DNA of 64,000 nt, taken from the NCBI RefSeq assembly GCF_946479755.1, contig NZ_CAMLHC010000016.1, positions 62,001-126,000 on the forward strand, written 5' to 3'. Position numbers and translations under genes: made by a program. The notes beneath the pieces are model-generated. The model had not been told where the DNA came from. It did no database searches and saw only the letters and a program-made list of their open reading frames with translations. Position 1 is the stretch's first letter. Every line of letters starts with the position of its first letter. Positions 1-9,255 of this stretch are shown here, piece after piece. The stretch is from an uncultured Chitinophaga sp. (GTDB lineage: Bacteria; Bacteroidota; Bacteroidia; Chitinophagales; Chitinophagaceae).

Positions 1-2084
1 CGGTGAATGTGACCGCCCCCCGGCCCTTTATTGAGAAAAGTGCCGGCAAAACGGTGCTCAACGTGGAAAGCAGCGTGACCGCCGTCGGCAACAGCGCGCT
101 CGACATCCTGAAAAGAGCTCCCGGCGTGCAGATTGACAATAATGAAAACGTGAAAATGAAAGGACAGACCGTGACTGTGATGATCGACGGAAAGCTCACC
201 TACCTCAGCGGGGAAGACCTGACCAACCTCCTGAAAAATACCCCCGGCGAGTCCATCTCCCAGATAGAAATTCTCACCAGCCCCTCCGCGAAGTACGATG
301 CCTCCGGCAATGGCGGTATCATCAACATAAAAACAAAAAAAGGCAAACTCACCGGCATCAACGGTACCGTGAATGCCACCCTGTCGCAGTCCCGCTACGG
401 TACCTACAGTGCCAATGGCACGTTCAACTGGCGCACCACCAAATTCAACCTGTTCGGCGACCTGGGCAGGACCGACCGTCCCTTCCAGATCACCCGCAAA
501 TACAGCAGGGCCTTCAATGACAAAGGCGTGGTGACCGAACAGACACAGGACATCTTCCAACGCAACCGCTTCCAGCGCAACGCCGCCAAAATCGGCTTCG
601 ATTATTTCCTGAACGACAAACATACCGTAGGCTTCATCGTGAACGGATTTAAAAACCGTTTCAGCAACGAAATTTTCAGCAACACCTACTTTATGAACAA
701 GCCGGGCGCACCGGCAGATTCCCTGGTGAACTCCTACACGACCAACAACAACCATTTCAATAATATCGCCATTAACCTGAACTACAAAGCCATATTGGAT
801 ACCGCAGGACGGGAATACAGTTTGGACGCCGACTTTGCCCGCTTCAACTCCGACAGGGCACTGGTGCTCAACGACAGTATGCTGGATGTAAAAAGTCAGC
901 GGGTACGCAACCCCAACGGCATCCGCAACCAGGGCGGCACGCAGATCACCATCAAAAGCCTGAAAGGCGACTTCGCCTGGCCGCTGGGCAAAAACGGAAA
1001 AGTGGAAGCCGGCGTAAAAGCCAGCCTGGTGACCACTACCAACAGACTGGCCTATGATTCCCTCAAAAACGGCGAATATATCTTTGCTCCCAGCCAGAGC
1101 AATGAATTCAAATACCAGGAAGATGTGTATGCTGCCTACGCCAGCTACAAAAAACAACTGACGCCGAAAACCGGCATCCAGGCGGGCTTAAGAGTGGAAA
1201 ACACCCAGTCGGACGGCTACTCCGTCACCCTTAAAAGCCAGGTAAAGCGCCATTATACCGATTTCTTCCCCAACCTTACTATCGATCAAAAACTGAACGA
1301 TAACAACAAAATCAGCCTTGCCTACTCCCGTCGTATCGAACGTCCGGAATACGGCCAGCTGAACCCGTTCATGTTTTACCTCGACCGGTACACGTTCTTC
1401 AAGGGTAACCCCTACCTGCAACCGCAGTACACCAACAACGTGGAACTGGCGTATACCTTCAAAGACAAATACATCGCCACACTGGGATACAACCGCACCA
1501 CCGATGTGATCAACGAATTCCTCTACCAGGACGACAGCGCCAAAACATCTACCAGCACACTGATGAACTACCAAAAAAGCCATGTGTACAGCCTCGCCGT
1601 AACACTGCCTTTCCAGGTCACCAAATGGTGGATGAGCGACAACAACCTGAACGCCGCCTATAACGACTACTACTTCACCAATAACAAGAACCAGCCGGAG
1701 ATGACCAGCAGCTTCACTTACAGCTTCAACAGCACCAACACCATTACGCTGCCGAAAGATTTTAAGCTGGAAGTATCCGGATACTATAACTCTCCTTTTG
1801 TGTACGCCATCTTTAAAGGTTATAATGAATACAACCTGAACCTCGGCATACAGAAAACGTTCTGGGACAAAAAAGCCACCATTAAATTCAACTATAACAA
1901 TATCCTGCGGAATGAGTCCTACAGGGGTATTGCGCAATACAGCAACCTGGCCCTGCACATCTTCAACACCTGGCAGTTCAGGACCGCCAGCATCTACTTC
2001 AGCTACCGCTTTGGCAACAGCAGCATTAAGGCTGCCCGCGAGAGGAAAACAGGTACCAGCGACGAGCAGAAAAGGGCAGGTTAA
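1..2084 (+). CDS. TonB-dependent receptor, outer-membrane beta-barrel family (5' end missing)
   Basis: The reading frame is open from the window edge, so the signal peptide and any N-terminal carboxypeptidase-like domain lie outside. About 693 residues are visible. They begin in a plug domain (the segment ending in ASGNGGIINIKTKKG is typical of TonB plugs), followed by a long beta-barrel rich in alternating aromatic residues. The tail RERKTGTSDEQ is typical of the OMP_b-brl_3 type of Bacteroidota receptor. The protein should sit in the outer membrane and import an unknown ligand with TonB energy. No SusD partner is visible. Its TAA stop overlaps the nuoN stop on the other strand in the tetranucleotide TTAA, so no room is left for a terminator. 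Family assignment is solid; the ligand cannot be told. Confidence 0.93.
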   Translation, partial: VNVTAPRPFIEKSAGKTVLNVESSVTAVGNSALDILKRAPGVQIDNNENVKMKGQTVTVMIDGKLTYLSGEDLTNLLKNTPGESISQIEILTSPSAKYDASGNGGIINIKTKKGKLTGINGTVNATLSQSRYGTYSANGTFNWRTTKFNLFGDLGRTDRPFQITRKYSRAFNDKGVVTEQTQDIFQRNRFQRNAAKIGFDYFLNDKHTVGFIVNGFKNRFSNEIFSNTYFMNKPGAPADSLVNSYTTNNNHFNNIAINLNYKAILDTAGREYSLDADFARFNSDRALVLNDSMLDVKSQRVRNPNGIRNQGGTQITIKSLKGDFAWPLGKNGKVEAGVKASLVTTTNRLAYDSLKNGEYIFAPSQSNEFKYQEDVYAAYASYKKQLTPKTGIQAGLRVENTQSDGYSVTLKSQVKRHYTDFFPNLTIDQKLNDNNKISLAYSRRIERPEYGQLNPFMFYLDRYTFFKGNPYLQPQYTNNVELAYTFKDKYIATLGYNRTTDVINEFLYQDDSAKTSTSTLMNYQKSHVYSLAVTLPFQVTKWWMSDNNLNAAYNDYYFTNNKNQPEMTSSFTYSFNSTNTITLPKDFKLEVSGYYNSPFVYAIFKGYNEYNLNLGIQKTFWDKKATIKFNYNNILRNESYRGIAQYSNLALHIFNTWQFRTASIYFSYRFGNSSIKAARERKTGTSDEQKRAG

Positions 2085-3520
2085 ACGATCATTTTCATCA
2101 TCTGCTGGATCAGTTGCATCATCGCGGTGGGATATACCCCCAGTCCTATCAGTACCAGCGTCAGCAACATCAGCGTGATATTACCGGCTACAGGCAGCGA
2201 GGGTTTGATATAGGTCACCTCCCCTGTAGCCGGTGCTTTAAACATCATGGCAATAATGCGGATATAATAATACAACCCGATCACACTGTTGATGACCAGC
2301 ATAAACAACAGGAACCACATGTGGCCATTGACCCCGGCCATCACGATATAGAACTTACCGATAAAACCCGCCGTCAGCGGGATGCCCGCCAGCGACAGCA
2401 ACATCGCGGTAAATACCGTTGCCACCCAGGGATAGCGCCAGAACATACCACGATAATCATCCAGTGTTTCCGCATCCTGCACACTGCTGCTCATCACAAT
2501 CAGCACCCCGAACGCACCGATGCTGGTAATAAAATAAGCTACCAGGTAGAAAGAAATCGCTTCCAGCCCCGTTTGCACGCCGGAAAGAAAAGCAACCAGA
2601 ATGTAGCCCATATGGGCGATAGAAGAATAAGCCAGGATACGTTTGATATTCTGTTGTGTCAGTGCCAGCCAGTTGCCCACGAACATGGAAGCCACCGCCA
2701 CAATGGCCAGCATCCACCAGATCATCGAGTAGTCGTTGCCGTGAATATCCACGTAAAAACGGATCAGCACCACCAGCATGCCCCCTTTGGAGATAGTAGC
2801 GATAAAAGCTGATACCGGCAACGGCGCCCCTTCGTAAATGTCCGGCGCCCACATATGGAACGGCACTACGCCCAGTTTGAAACCGATGCCGATCAGCATC
2901 ATGCCGAAGCCCGCCAGCACGGTGACCGGTATATATCCTGCCTGCCGCAATGCAGCGCCGATACCCGGAAAATCCATGTGCCCCGTAAACGCATATACGA
3001 GTGCCATGCCAAACAAGAGAAAGGCAGAAGACAACGCCGCCAGGATAAGGTATTTAATACCCGCCTCGTCTGAACGCTCCCGCGCCCTGAGATAGGCAAT
3101 CAGCCCATACAGGCTGATGCTGAGTATTTCCAGGCCCAGGAACAGCGACATAAAATGACGGCTCACCACCAATACCAAAGCCCCGGTGGTGGCTAGCGGC
3201 AACAGGAGATAATACTCCTCCTTCCGCTCTTCCCTTTCTTCAAAATAATTGTAGGATAACAGCAGGATGATGAAACCCGAAGTGAGCACCAGCCCGGTAT
3301 TAAAGAGCGAAAACTCGTCCACCACCAGCAGTGGCGGCACGGTATGCGGGATATACAGTGCCGCCGGGATGATAGCCGTCAGCGCCATCAGGTAGGCCAG
3401 CAAGGAAAAGGCGTACGTGATGCGGTGATTGCGTTTAATGGCAATCAGCAGCATGGAGATCACCACCGCGGTGAACAGGGTGATCAACGGCCCGAGGCTT
3501 ATGAAATCAGCGAACGACAT
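2081..3520 (-). CDS. nuoN: NADH-quinone oxidoreductase subunit N
   Basis: This is a 479-residue polytopic membrane protein of the Mrp-antiporter family, one of three proton-pumping subunits in the membrane arm of complex I. The conserved core is visible, including ILAYSSIAHMGYILVAF and VPFHMWAPDIYEGAP. Length fits the E. coli protein (about 485). It is the last gene of the nuo operon. Its start lies 14 bases inside the 3' end of nuoM, which suggests coupled translation. It ends tail to tail with the TonB receptor with a 4-base overlap. Confidence 0.97.
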   Translation of the reverse strand: MSFADFISLGPLITLFTAVVISMLLIAIKRNHRITYAFSLLAYLMALTAIIPAALYIPHTVPPLLVVDEFSLFNTGLVLTSGFIILLLSYNYFEEREERKEEYYLLLPLATTGALVLVVSRHFMSLFLGLEILSISLYGLIAYLRARERSDEAGIKYLILAALSSAFLLFGMALVYAFTGHMDFPGIGAALRQAGYIPVTVLAGFGMMLIGIGFKLGVVPFHMWAPDIYEGAPLPVSAFIATISKGGMLVVLIRFYVDIHGNDYSMIWWMLAIVAVASMFVGNWLALTQQNIKRILAYSSIAHMGYILVAFLSGVQTGLEAISFYLVAYFITSIGAFGVLIVMSSSVQDAETLDDYRGMFWRYPWVATVFTAMLLSLAGIPLTAGFIGKFYIVMAGVNGHMWFLLFMLVINSVIGLYYYIRIIAMMFKAPATGEVTYIKPSLPVAGNITLMLLTLVLIGLGVYPTAMMQLIQQMMKMIV

Positions 3521-4958
3521 AATCAGTTTTTTGAGAGGTTTTCAAAACCGGTTGCGGATGTAATCCCAGTAAAAGAATGGCCATCACCAGCGCTACGATG
3601 ATCACCAGTTCTCTTTTGTTGAGATCAGGCAAAGTATACTGCCGGGTGCTCTGCCCGAAAAAAACTTTCTGCATGATACGCAGGGAGTAAGCGGTGGCCA
3701 CCACAAGGCCGATGGCGGCAAATACCGTGATCCAGCGGTTGGCCTGCCAGCTGCCCAGCAGGATGAGGAATTCAGCCACAAAATTGCCCAGTCCCGGCAA
3801 TCCCAGCGACGCCATCACGAAGATCATGGCCGCGCTGCCCATCACCGGCATCCTGGACCACAGTCCGCCCATCTCCAGGATGTTGCGGGTATGGATACGT
3901 TCATACAGCGCGCCGGCGATGATAAACAAGGCGCCGGTGCTGATACCATGTGCGATCATCTGCATCACCACCCCTTCGTAAGCCAACGCATTAAAGGAAA
4001 ATGCACCTACCAGCACAAACCCCATATGGCTAACGCTGGTATAGGCGATGAGCCGCTTGAGGTCTGACTGCGCGTAAGCCAGCATACCGCCATAAATGAT
4101 ACCCAGCACGCCGAGGAACATGATCCATGGTGCAAAGTAGGCCGATGCTTCCGGGAACAGCGGCAACACCAGGCGCAGGATACCATACGCCCCTGTCTTC
4201 AGCAACAGGCCGGCCAAAATCACACTACCGGCAGTAGGCGCCTCGGTATGTGCGTCCGGCAGCCAGGTATGAAACGGAACGGCCGGCAGTTTCACCATAA
4301 AAGCGACAAGGAAGCCCAGCATCAGCCAGCGGGCCGTTTCCTGCTGCATCGGCGTGTTCAGCAGGGAGAAATAATCGTACGTATATACACCGGTGTTAGC
4401 CCCGTGAATAAAATACAGCGCCAGTATAGCCAGCAGCATCAACAAGCCGCCGGCCTGTGTAAAAATGAAGAACTTATTGGCCGCATATTCCCTGTTCTCG
4501 TGTCCCCAGATACCAATCAGGAAATACATCGGTATCAGCATCATCTCCCAGAAAAAGTAAAAGAGGAAAAGGTCCATGGTCAGGAACACGCCGGTGATAC
4601 CTGCCAGTACAAACAGCAGGTTAAAATGAAAGAATCCGACCCGCTGGTTAATTTCTTTCCAGGAGATCAGCACCGCCAGCGCTCCCAGGAAAAAGGTGAG
4701 CACCAGCATCAGCAATGACAGGCCGTCCATGGCCAGGTTCAGGCTGATACCAAAATGCGGCACCCAGTCCGTTTTATACTGGTATAACCATTGGCCGCCG
4801 GAAGCCGGATGGGCAGCCCATATCTGTGCCGTTATCGCCAGGTCTGCCAGCAGGCAGGCCAGCGCTATATATCTCGACCACAGTGTGTTCCGTGCCGCTG
4901 CTATCCAGGACAGCAGCCCTCCGGCCAACGGAATGATGATCAGTAACAGGAGAATCAT
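3507..4958 (-). CDS. nuoM: NADH-quinone oxidoreductase subunit M
   Basis: This 483-residue membrane subunit is the second antiporter-like proton pump of complex I. The signature HTWLPDAHTEAPTAGS and the motif LIAYTSVSHMGFVLVGAF are present. About 14 membrane helices are expected from the hydrophobic pattern. It lies 24 bases after nuoL and overlaps nuoN by 14 bases, so the three pump subunits L-M-N form one translational block at the end of the operon. Confidence 0.97.
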   Translation of the reverse strand: MILLLLIIIPLAGGLLSWIAAARNTLWSRYIALACLLADLAITAQIWAAHPASGGQWLYQYKTDWVPHFGISLNLAMDGLSLLMLVLTFFLGALAVLISWKEINQRVGFFHFNLLFVLAGITGVFLTMDLFLFYFFWEMMLIPMYFLIGIWGHENREYAANKFFIFTQAGGLLMLLAILALYFIHGANTGVYTYDYFSLLNTPMQQETARWLMLGFLVAFMVKLPAVPFHTWLPDAHTEAPTAGSVILAGLLLKTGAYGILRLVLPLFPEASAYFAPWIMFLGVLGIIYGGMLAYAQSDLKRLIAYTSVSHMGFVLVGAFSFNALAYEGVVMQMIAHGISTGALFIIAGALYERIHTRNILEMGGLWSRMPVMGSAAMIFVMASLGLPGLGNFVAEFLILLGSWQANRWITVFAAIGLVVATAYSLRIMQKVFFGQSTRQYTLPDLNKRELVIIVALVMAILLLGLHPQPVLKTSQKTDYVVR

Positions 4959-4982
4959 TGTCGCTACATTTACGCGTTAACG

Positions 4983-6878
4983 TTAGGAGACCGTATGCAG
5001 CCGCCATATCAATACCGACAGGATGGCTACCGCCCCCAATACCACCCCCATGATATACCAGCGGAGTATACCGCTTTGCGTACGTGCCAACAGGTGATGA
5101 CACGCCTCCATCAGTTGCGCCGTTCCGGTATATATTTTATCGATCAGATCTTTACGATTGACATTAGAGAGATAAACAAACGGTTGCACGATCATTGCAT
5201 CATACAGCGCGTCCATATCCCAGCCGCGCCGCCAGCAGCCCTGCAGCCATACCTGTCCAGGCATGCTGAGGAAATCCACCATCCCCTGCGGCCTTTTAAT
5301 GACCCACACATAAGCCAGCCAGATACCACCCAGCGCCAGCACCGCCGATATTAACTGGGAGAACCATTCCAGGGCCACGCTGTCTACCGCCAGCTGTACC
5401 GCCGGCAACACCGGCAGCAACCAGTGGCTGAACAACGTCGCGTGCCCCAGCGTGTGCGGCAGCTCTATAAATCCGGCAATGGTAGACAATACAGCGAGGA
5501 TATATAACGGCACCATCATCACGGGACCGGGTATATGATGCACTTTCGTTTTGGCGTCCCCGTAGAAGACGAGAAAAAACATGCGGAATGTGTACATGCC
5601 TGTCAGCAAAGCCCCCAGCATACCCGCCAGCCAATACGCTTTATGTCCGCCGGCAGCCGCGAGTGACAACCAGATGATCTGGTCTTTGCTGTAAAAGCCC
5701 GCCGTTACAAACGGAATCGCCGTCAGCGATGCGCAGCCAATGAGGAATATCCAGAAAACACCGGGCAATAGTTTCTTCAGTCCGCCCATTTTAAACATGT
5801 CCTGCTCATGATGCAATGCCACAATCACCGCACCCGCGCCCATGAACAGCAGCGCTTTGAAAAAAGCATGCGTCACAAAATGGAAGATGGCGGCCGACCA
5901 GGCGCCGCATCCCAGCGCCAGGAACATATATCCTATCTGGCTGATGGTGGAATAAGCCAGTACTCTTTTGATGTCTGTCTGTACCAGCGCGCTAACGCCG
6001 GCCATCAGCAGGGTAACGGCGCCGATCACGGCTGTCGCTGTCTGTGCGGCGGGAGACAGTTCAAAGATCACATGCATACGTGCGATCAGGTACACGCCCG
6101 CCGTTACCATGGTGGCGGCATGTATCAGCGCGCTCACCGGCGTTGGACCCGCCATTGCATCGGGCAGCCATGTCTGCAGCGGCAGCTGTGCCGACTTGCC
6201 CACGGCGCCTCCCAGCAACAGCAATGCGATCAGCGTTACCACCGGATCACCTTTGGCCCATAATACGGGCGCTTCCTGTAACAGCCGCTGTATGTTGAGC
6301 GTACCCATGTGTTCAAACAACAGGAACAGGGCGATGGCCATCGCGGTATCCCCTACTCTCGTTACAATAAAGGCTTTGCGCGCCGCGTAGTTATTGGCCG
6401 GGTCTTTATACCAGAAGCCGATCAGCAGGTAACTGCACAGCCCCACGCCTTCCCAGCCGAGATATAATAATAACAGGTTGTCTGCCATCACCAGTACCAG
6501 CATGGAACCTACGAACAGGTTCATGCAGGCGAAAAACCGGCCATAGTCTTCATCGTCATGCATGTAACCGGTAGCATATACATGAATTAAAAAGCCAACG
6601 ATGGTAATTACCAGTACAAACACTACCGACAAAGCGTCCATACGGAAATCGATGCCCGCAGCGAAGCCCGGCACCTGTATCCACTGCCACACATGCTGCA
6701 CTACCGGCTCTTTCCCGGCGGCAGCCACCGCTGCAGCCACTACCAGCGCTACAATCGCTGACAGCGCCACGCTGCCGCAGCCGATCACGGTAACGGCACT
6801 ACGGCTTACACGTTTCCAGCATAGCATGAGTATACATGCACCGAGAAAAGGAATGGCAGGTATGAGTGCTGGCAGCAT
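4983..6878 (-). CDS. nuoL: NADH-quinone oxidoreductase subunit L
   Basis: At 631 residues this is the largest antiporter-like subunit of complex I, placed at the far end of the membrane arm, with the C-terminal lateral helix extension expected for NuoL. The diagnostic block LPDAMAGPTPVSALIHAAT is present, as is VLAYSTISQIGYMFLALG. Length is close to E. coli NuoL (613). It follows nuoK after 32 bases. The C-terminal part, after about residue 480, is less conserved, as is usual. Confidence 0.97.
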   Translation of the reverse strand: MLPALIPAIPFLGACILMLCWKRVSRSAVTVIGCGSVALSAIVALVVAAAVAAAGKEPVVQHVWQWIQVPGFAAGIDFRMDALSVVFVLVITIVGFLIHVYATGYMHDDEDYGRFFACMNLFVGSMLVLVMADNLLLLYLGWEGVGLCSYLLIGFWYKDPANNYAARKAFIVTRVGDTAMAIALFLLFEHMGTLNIQRLLQEAPVLWAKGDPVVTLIALLLLGGAVGKSAQLPLQTWLPDAMAGPTPVSALIHAATMVTAGVYLIARMHVIFELSPAAQTATAVIGAVTLLMAGVSALVQTDIKRVLAYSTISQIGYMFLALGCGAWSAAIFHFVTHAFFKALLFMGAGAVIVALHHEQDMFKMGGLKKLLPGVFWIFLIGCASLTAIPFVTAGFYSKDQIIWLSLAAAGGHKAYWLAGMLGALLTGMYTFRMFFLVFYGDAKTKVHHIPGPVMMVPLYILAVLSTIAGFIELPHTLGHATLFSHWLLPVLPAVQLAVDSVALEWFSQLISAVLALGGIWLAYVWVIKRPQGMVDFLSMPGQVWLQGCWRRGWDMDALYDAMIVQPFVYLSNVNRKDLIDKIYTGTAQLMEACHHLLARTQSGILRWYIMGVVLGAVAILSVLIWRLHTVS

Positions 6879-6910
6879 CTGGCAAAGTTTTTAATGGTGA
6901 TAAGGATTGA

Positions 6911-7219
6911 TTAACCGTTCATCCTGCTGGCTTCGTCACTATCCAGCGTGCGGAGCTGATGATACAACTGTAATATCAGCGCCAGCCCCACCGATACTTC
7001 CGCGGCGGCCATGGCGAGGATGAACATAAACATCACCTGCCCGTCGGCCTGCCCCCAGTGGGAGGCAGCCACCACAAAAGCAAGTCCGGCTGCGTTCAGC
7101 ATAATCTCCACTGACAGCAGCATAAAGATGATATTGCGCCGGATCAATACACTGATCAGTCCCAGCACAAACAGGATACCGGCCAGTAACAGGCCCGCCG
7201 TTGTAGGATGCAGGTTCAT
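6911..7219 (-). CDS. nuoK: NADH-quinone oxidoreductase subunit K
   Basis: This small three-helix membrane subunit of complex I (102 residues; family usually about 100) carries the conserved [11 protein letters not shown] segment, whose Glu lies in the proton-translocation path. Its ATG overlaps the nuoJ stop by 4 bases, a classical translational-coupling arrangement. The C-terminal tail [14 protein letters not shown] is slightly longer and polar. Confidence 0.96.
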   Translation of the reverse strand: MNLHPTTAGLLLAGILFVLGLISVLIRRNIIFMLLSVEIMLNAAGLAFVVAASHWGQADGQVMFMFILAMAAAEVSVGLALILQLYHQLRTLDSDEASRMNG

Positions 7220-7746
7220 GTGTTCAGATTATTTTCAAGAAATCGATGTAAGGTTTTCTTATGTTGCCGTCCGAGGTGATAAGCCCCTACAATGCCCGCC
7301 ATCAACAGAATACCTGTCAGCTCCACGGCGATCAGGTACGGACCGAACAACGCCATGCCTACCTGTTTGGGCGGCACCACCTGTATGCCTGCGGAAGGCT
7401 GCCTGTTTTGTAAAATCAGGTACAGCAGTTCTCCCAGCAACACGACACAAAACAGTCCCGGCACAATCCATATCCGTGGCCGCAGCCAGGCTTTCTCGTG
7501 TTCGGCGGTCTCCAGCCCCAGGTTCAGCATCATCACAAAAAAGATAATGAGCACCATGATAGCGCCGGCGTAAATGATGATCTCCAGCACCGCCATAAAC
7601 GGCGCACCATACGTGTATAATACCACCGACACCGCCAGCAGCGATACCACGAGATATAACAGCGCGTGCATGATATTGTAACAGGTGACCACCCTTACGG
7701 TGGCCGCCACGGCTATCAATGCGGCTATGATAAATGCGATGTCCAT
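7216..7746 (-). CDS. nuoJ: NADH-quinone oxidoreductase subunit J
   Basis: This 176-residue membrane subunit of complex I has five hydrophobic segments and the family block [17 protein letters not shown]. It sits between nuoI (12-base gap) and nuoK (4-base overlap) in the conserved operon order. Length matches the E. coli subunit (184). Nothing unusual is seen. Confidence 0.96.
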   Translation of the reverse strand: MDIAFIIAALIAVAATVRVVTCYNIMHALLYLVVSLLAVSVVLYTYGAPFMAVLEIIIYAGAIMVLIIFFVMMLNLGLETAEHEKAWLRPRIWIVPGLFCVVLLGELLYLILQNRQPSAGIQVVPPKQVGMALFGPYLIAVELTGILLMAGIVGAYHLGRQHKKTLHRFLENNLNT

Positions 7747-7758
7747 AATATGACTGTT

Positions 7759-8274
7759 TTATGGTAACAGGCTTTTGATATCTACCGGTGGTTCTTCGTG
7801 TTCGGCTTCCCCTTTGTCTTTGTTTTTGATAGCCAGACCGGCGATCTTATAATAGTTATATCCCGGGTATTTACCCTGACTGGGTATCAGCAGGTCATGC
7901 TTTTCATATACCAGGTTCTGACGGTCATACTCCGCCATTTCAAAATCAGGCAGCAGCTGGATAGCGTAGGTGGGACAAGCCTCTTCGCAGAACCCGCAGA
8001 AGATGCAGCGGGAAAAATTGATCCGGAAAAACTCCGGGTAGCGGCGGCCGTGTTCATCTTCCGTCGCCTGCAGAGAGATACAGTCCACCGGACATGCGGC
8101 GGCACAGAGGTAGCAGCCTACACAACGCTCGTCGCCGTCAGGGTCCCGCGTAAGGGCGATGCGCCCTCTCCACCGTGCCGGCAATGGCGCCTTCTGTTCG
8201 GGATACTGGTAGGTGTCCCGCTTGTGGAACATATGCAGAAACACGAGCCACATACTACGCAATAGACTAAACAT
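7759..8274 (-). CDS. nuoI: NADH-quinone oxidoreductase subunit I (two 4Fe-4S clusters)
   Basis: This 171-residue ferredoxin-like subunit of the hydrophilic arm carries the N6a and N6b 4Fe-4S clusters that pass electrons to NuoB. Both motifs are intact: [16 protein letters not shown] and [16 protein letters not shown]. The N-terminus is an amphipathic stretch that should lie on the membrane. It lies 23 bases after nuoH and 12 bases before nuoJ. Confidence 0.97.
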   Translation of the reverse strand: MFSLLRSMWLVFLHMFHKRDTYQYPEQKAPLPARWRGRIALTRDPDGDERCVGCYLCAAACPVDCISLQATEDEHGRRYPEFFRINFSRCIFCGFCEEACPTYAIQLLPDFEMAEYDRQNLVYEKHDLLIPSQGKYPGYNYYKIAGLAIKNKDKGEAEHEEPPVDIKSLLP

Positions 8275-8297
8275 ATACTTTGATATTTAGGTATTAG

Positions 8298-9251
8298 TTA
8301 TTTGGATACTAACCAGAGTTTGATCGCTGCGGTCACCCACAGATTGAGCAGCGACAACGGGAACAACACTTTCCAGCCATATTCCATCAGCTGGTCATAC
8401 CGCGGCCTGGGCATAGATGCCCGCAGCAGGATGAACAGGGAGATGAAAGCAAACGTTTTGATCGCAAACCACACCACCGGCGGCAGGAAGGCGGGACCCA
8501 GCCAGCCTCCGAAGTAGAGCGTAACCACCATAGCGGAGATCAGCGTTACGCCCAGGTATTCCCCGATGAAAAACATCCCGAATTTCATCCCGGAATATTC
8601 TGAGTGAAAACCTGCTACCAGTTCACTCTCCGCTTCAGGTATATCAAACGGCAACCGGTGTGTTTCGGCAATACCCGCTACCATAAAGATGAGGAACCCC
8701 AGCAGTTGCGGGATGATAAACCACACCGTACGCTGCGCCTCCACGATCTCCCGCAGGTTAAAACTGCCGCTGAGCACCACTACGCCCATGAGTGCCAGCC
8801 CCATGAACACTTCATAGCTGATCATCTGCGAAGCGCCACGCATGGCGCCCAGCAGGGCGTATTTATTATTGGAAGCCCACCCGCCCAGCACGATGCTGTA
8901 CACGCCGAGTGACGACATGGCGAGGAAAAAGAGGATGCCGATGTTGAGGTCCGCCACTACGATGTTGGGGGCAAACGGCACGATCACAAAACTCATCAAT
9001 ACGCTGGCCACCACCACGGCCGGCGCAAATACAAACACCACTTTGTCGGCAAACGGAGGGATCCAGTCTTCTTTAAAAAACAGTTTCAGCGTATCCGCCA
9101 GTACGATAAACAGCCCGAAGGGGCCTGCCCTGTTAGGGCCGTAGCGGTCCTGCCACAGGGCCAGCATCCTGCGTTCCAGCCATATCAGTCCTGCGGCTGT
9201 GTTCAACAGTACGAAGAGTACTCCTCCGATAATCCACCAGGCGTTTATCAT
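8298..9251 (-). CDS. nuoH: NADH-quinone oxidoreductase subunit H
   Basis: This 317-residue membrane subunit forms the quinone-entry region with NuoB and NuoCD. The hallmark cytoplasmic loop [19 protein letters not shown] is present, as is [20 protein letters not shown] near the N-terminus. Length matches E. coli NuoH (325). It starts 4 bases after the nuoG stop, so the two are very likely co-translated. Confidence 0.97.
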   Translation of the reverse strand: MINAWWIIGGVLFVLLNTAAGLIWLERRMLALWQDRYGPNRAGPFGLFIVLADTLKLFFKEDWIPPFADKVVFVFAPAVVVASVLMSFVIVPFAPNIVVADLNIGILFFLAMSSLGVYSIVLGGWASNNKYALLGAMRGASQMISYEVFMGLALMGVVVLSGSFNLREIVEAQRTVWFIIPQLLGFLIFMVAGIAETHRLPFDIPEAESELVAGFHSEYSGMKFGMFFIGEYLGVTLISAMVVTLYFGGWLGPAFLPPVVWFAIKTFAFISLFILLRASMPRPRYDQLMEYGWKVLFPLSLLNLWVTAAIKLWLVSK

Positions 9252-9255
9252 AGCT

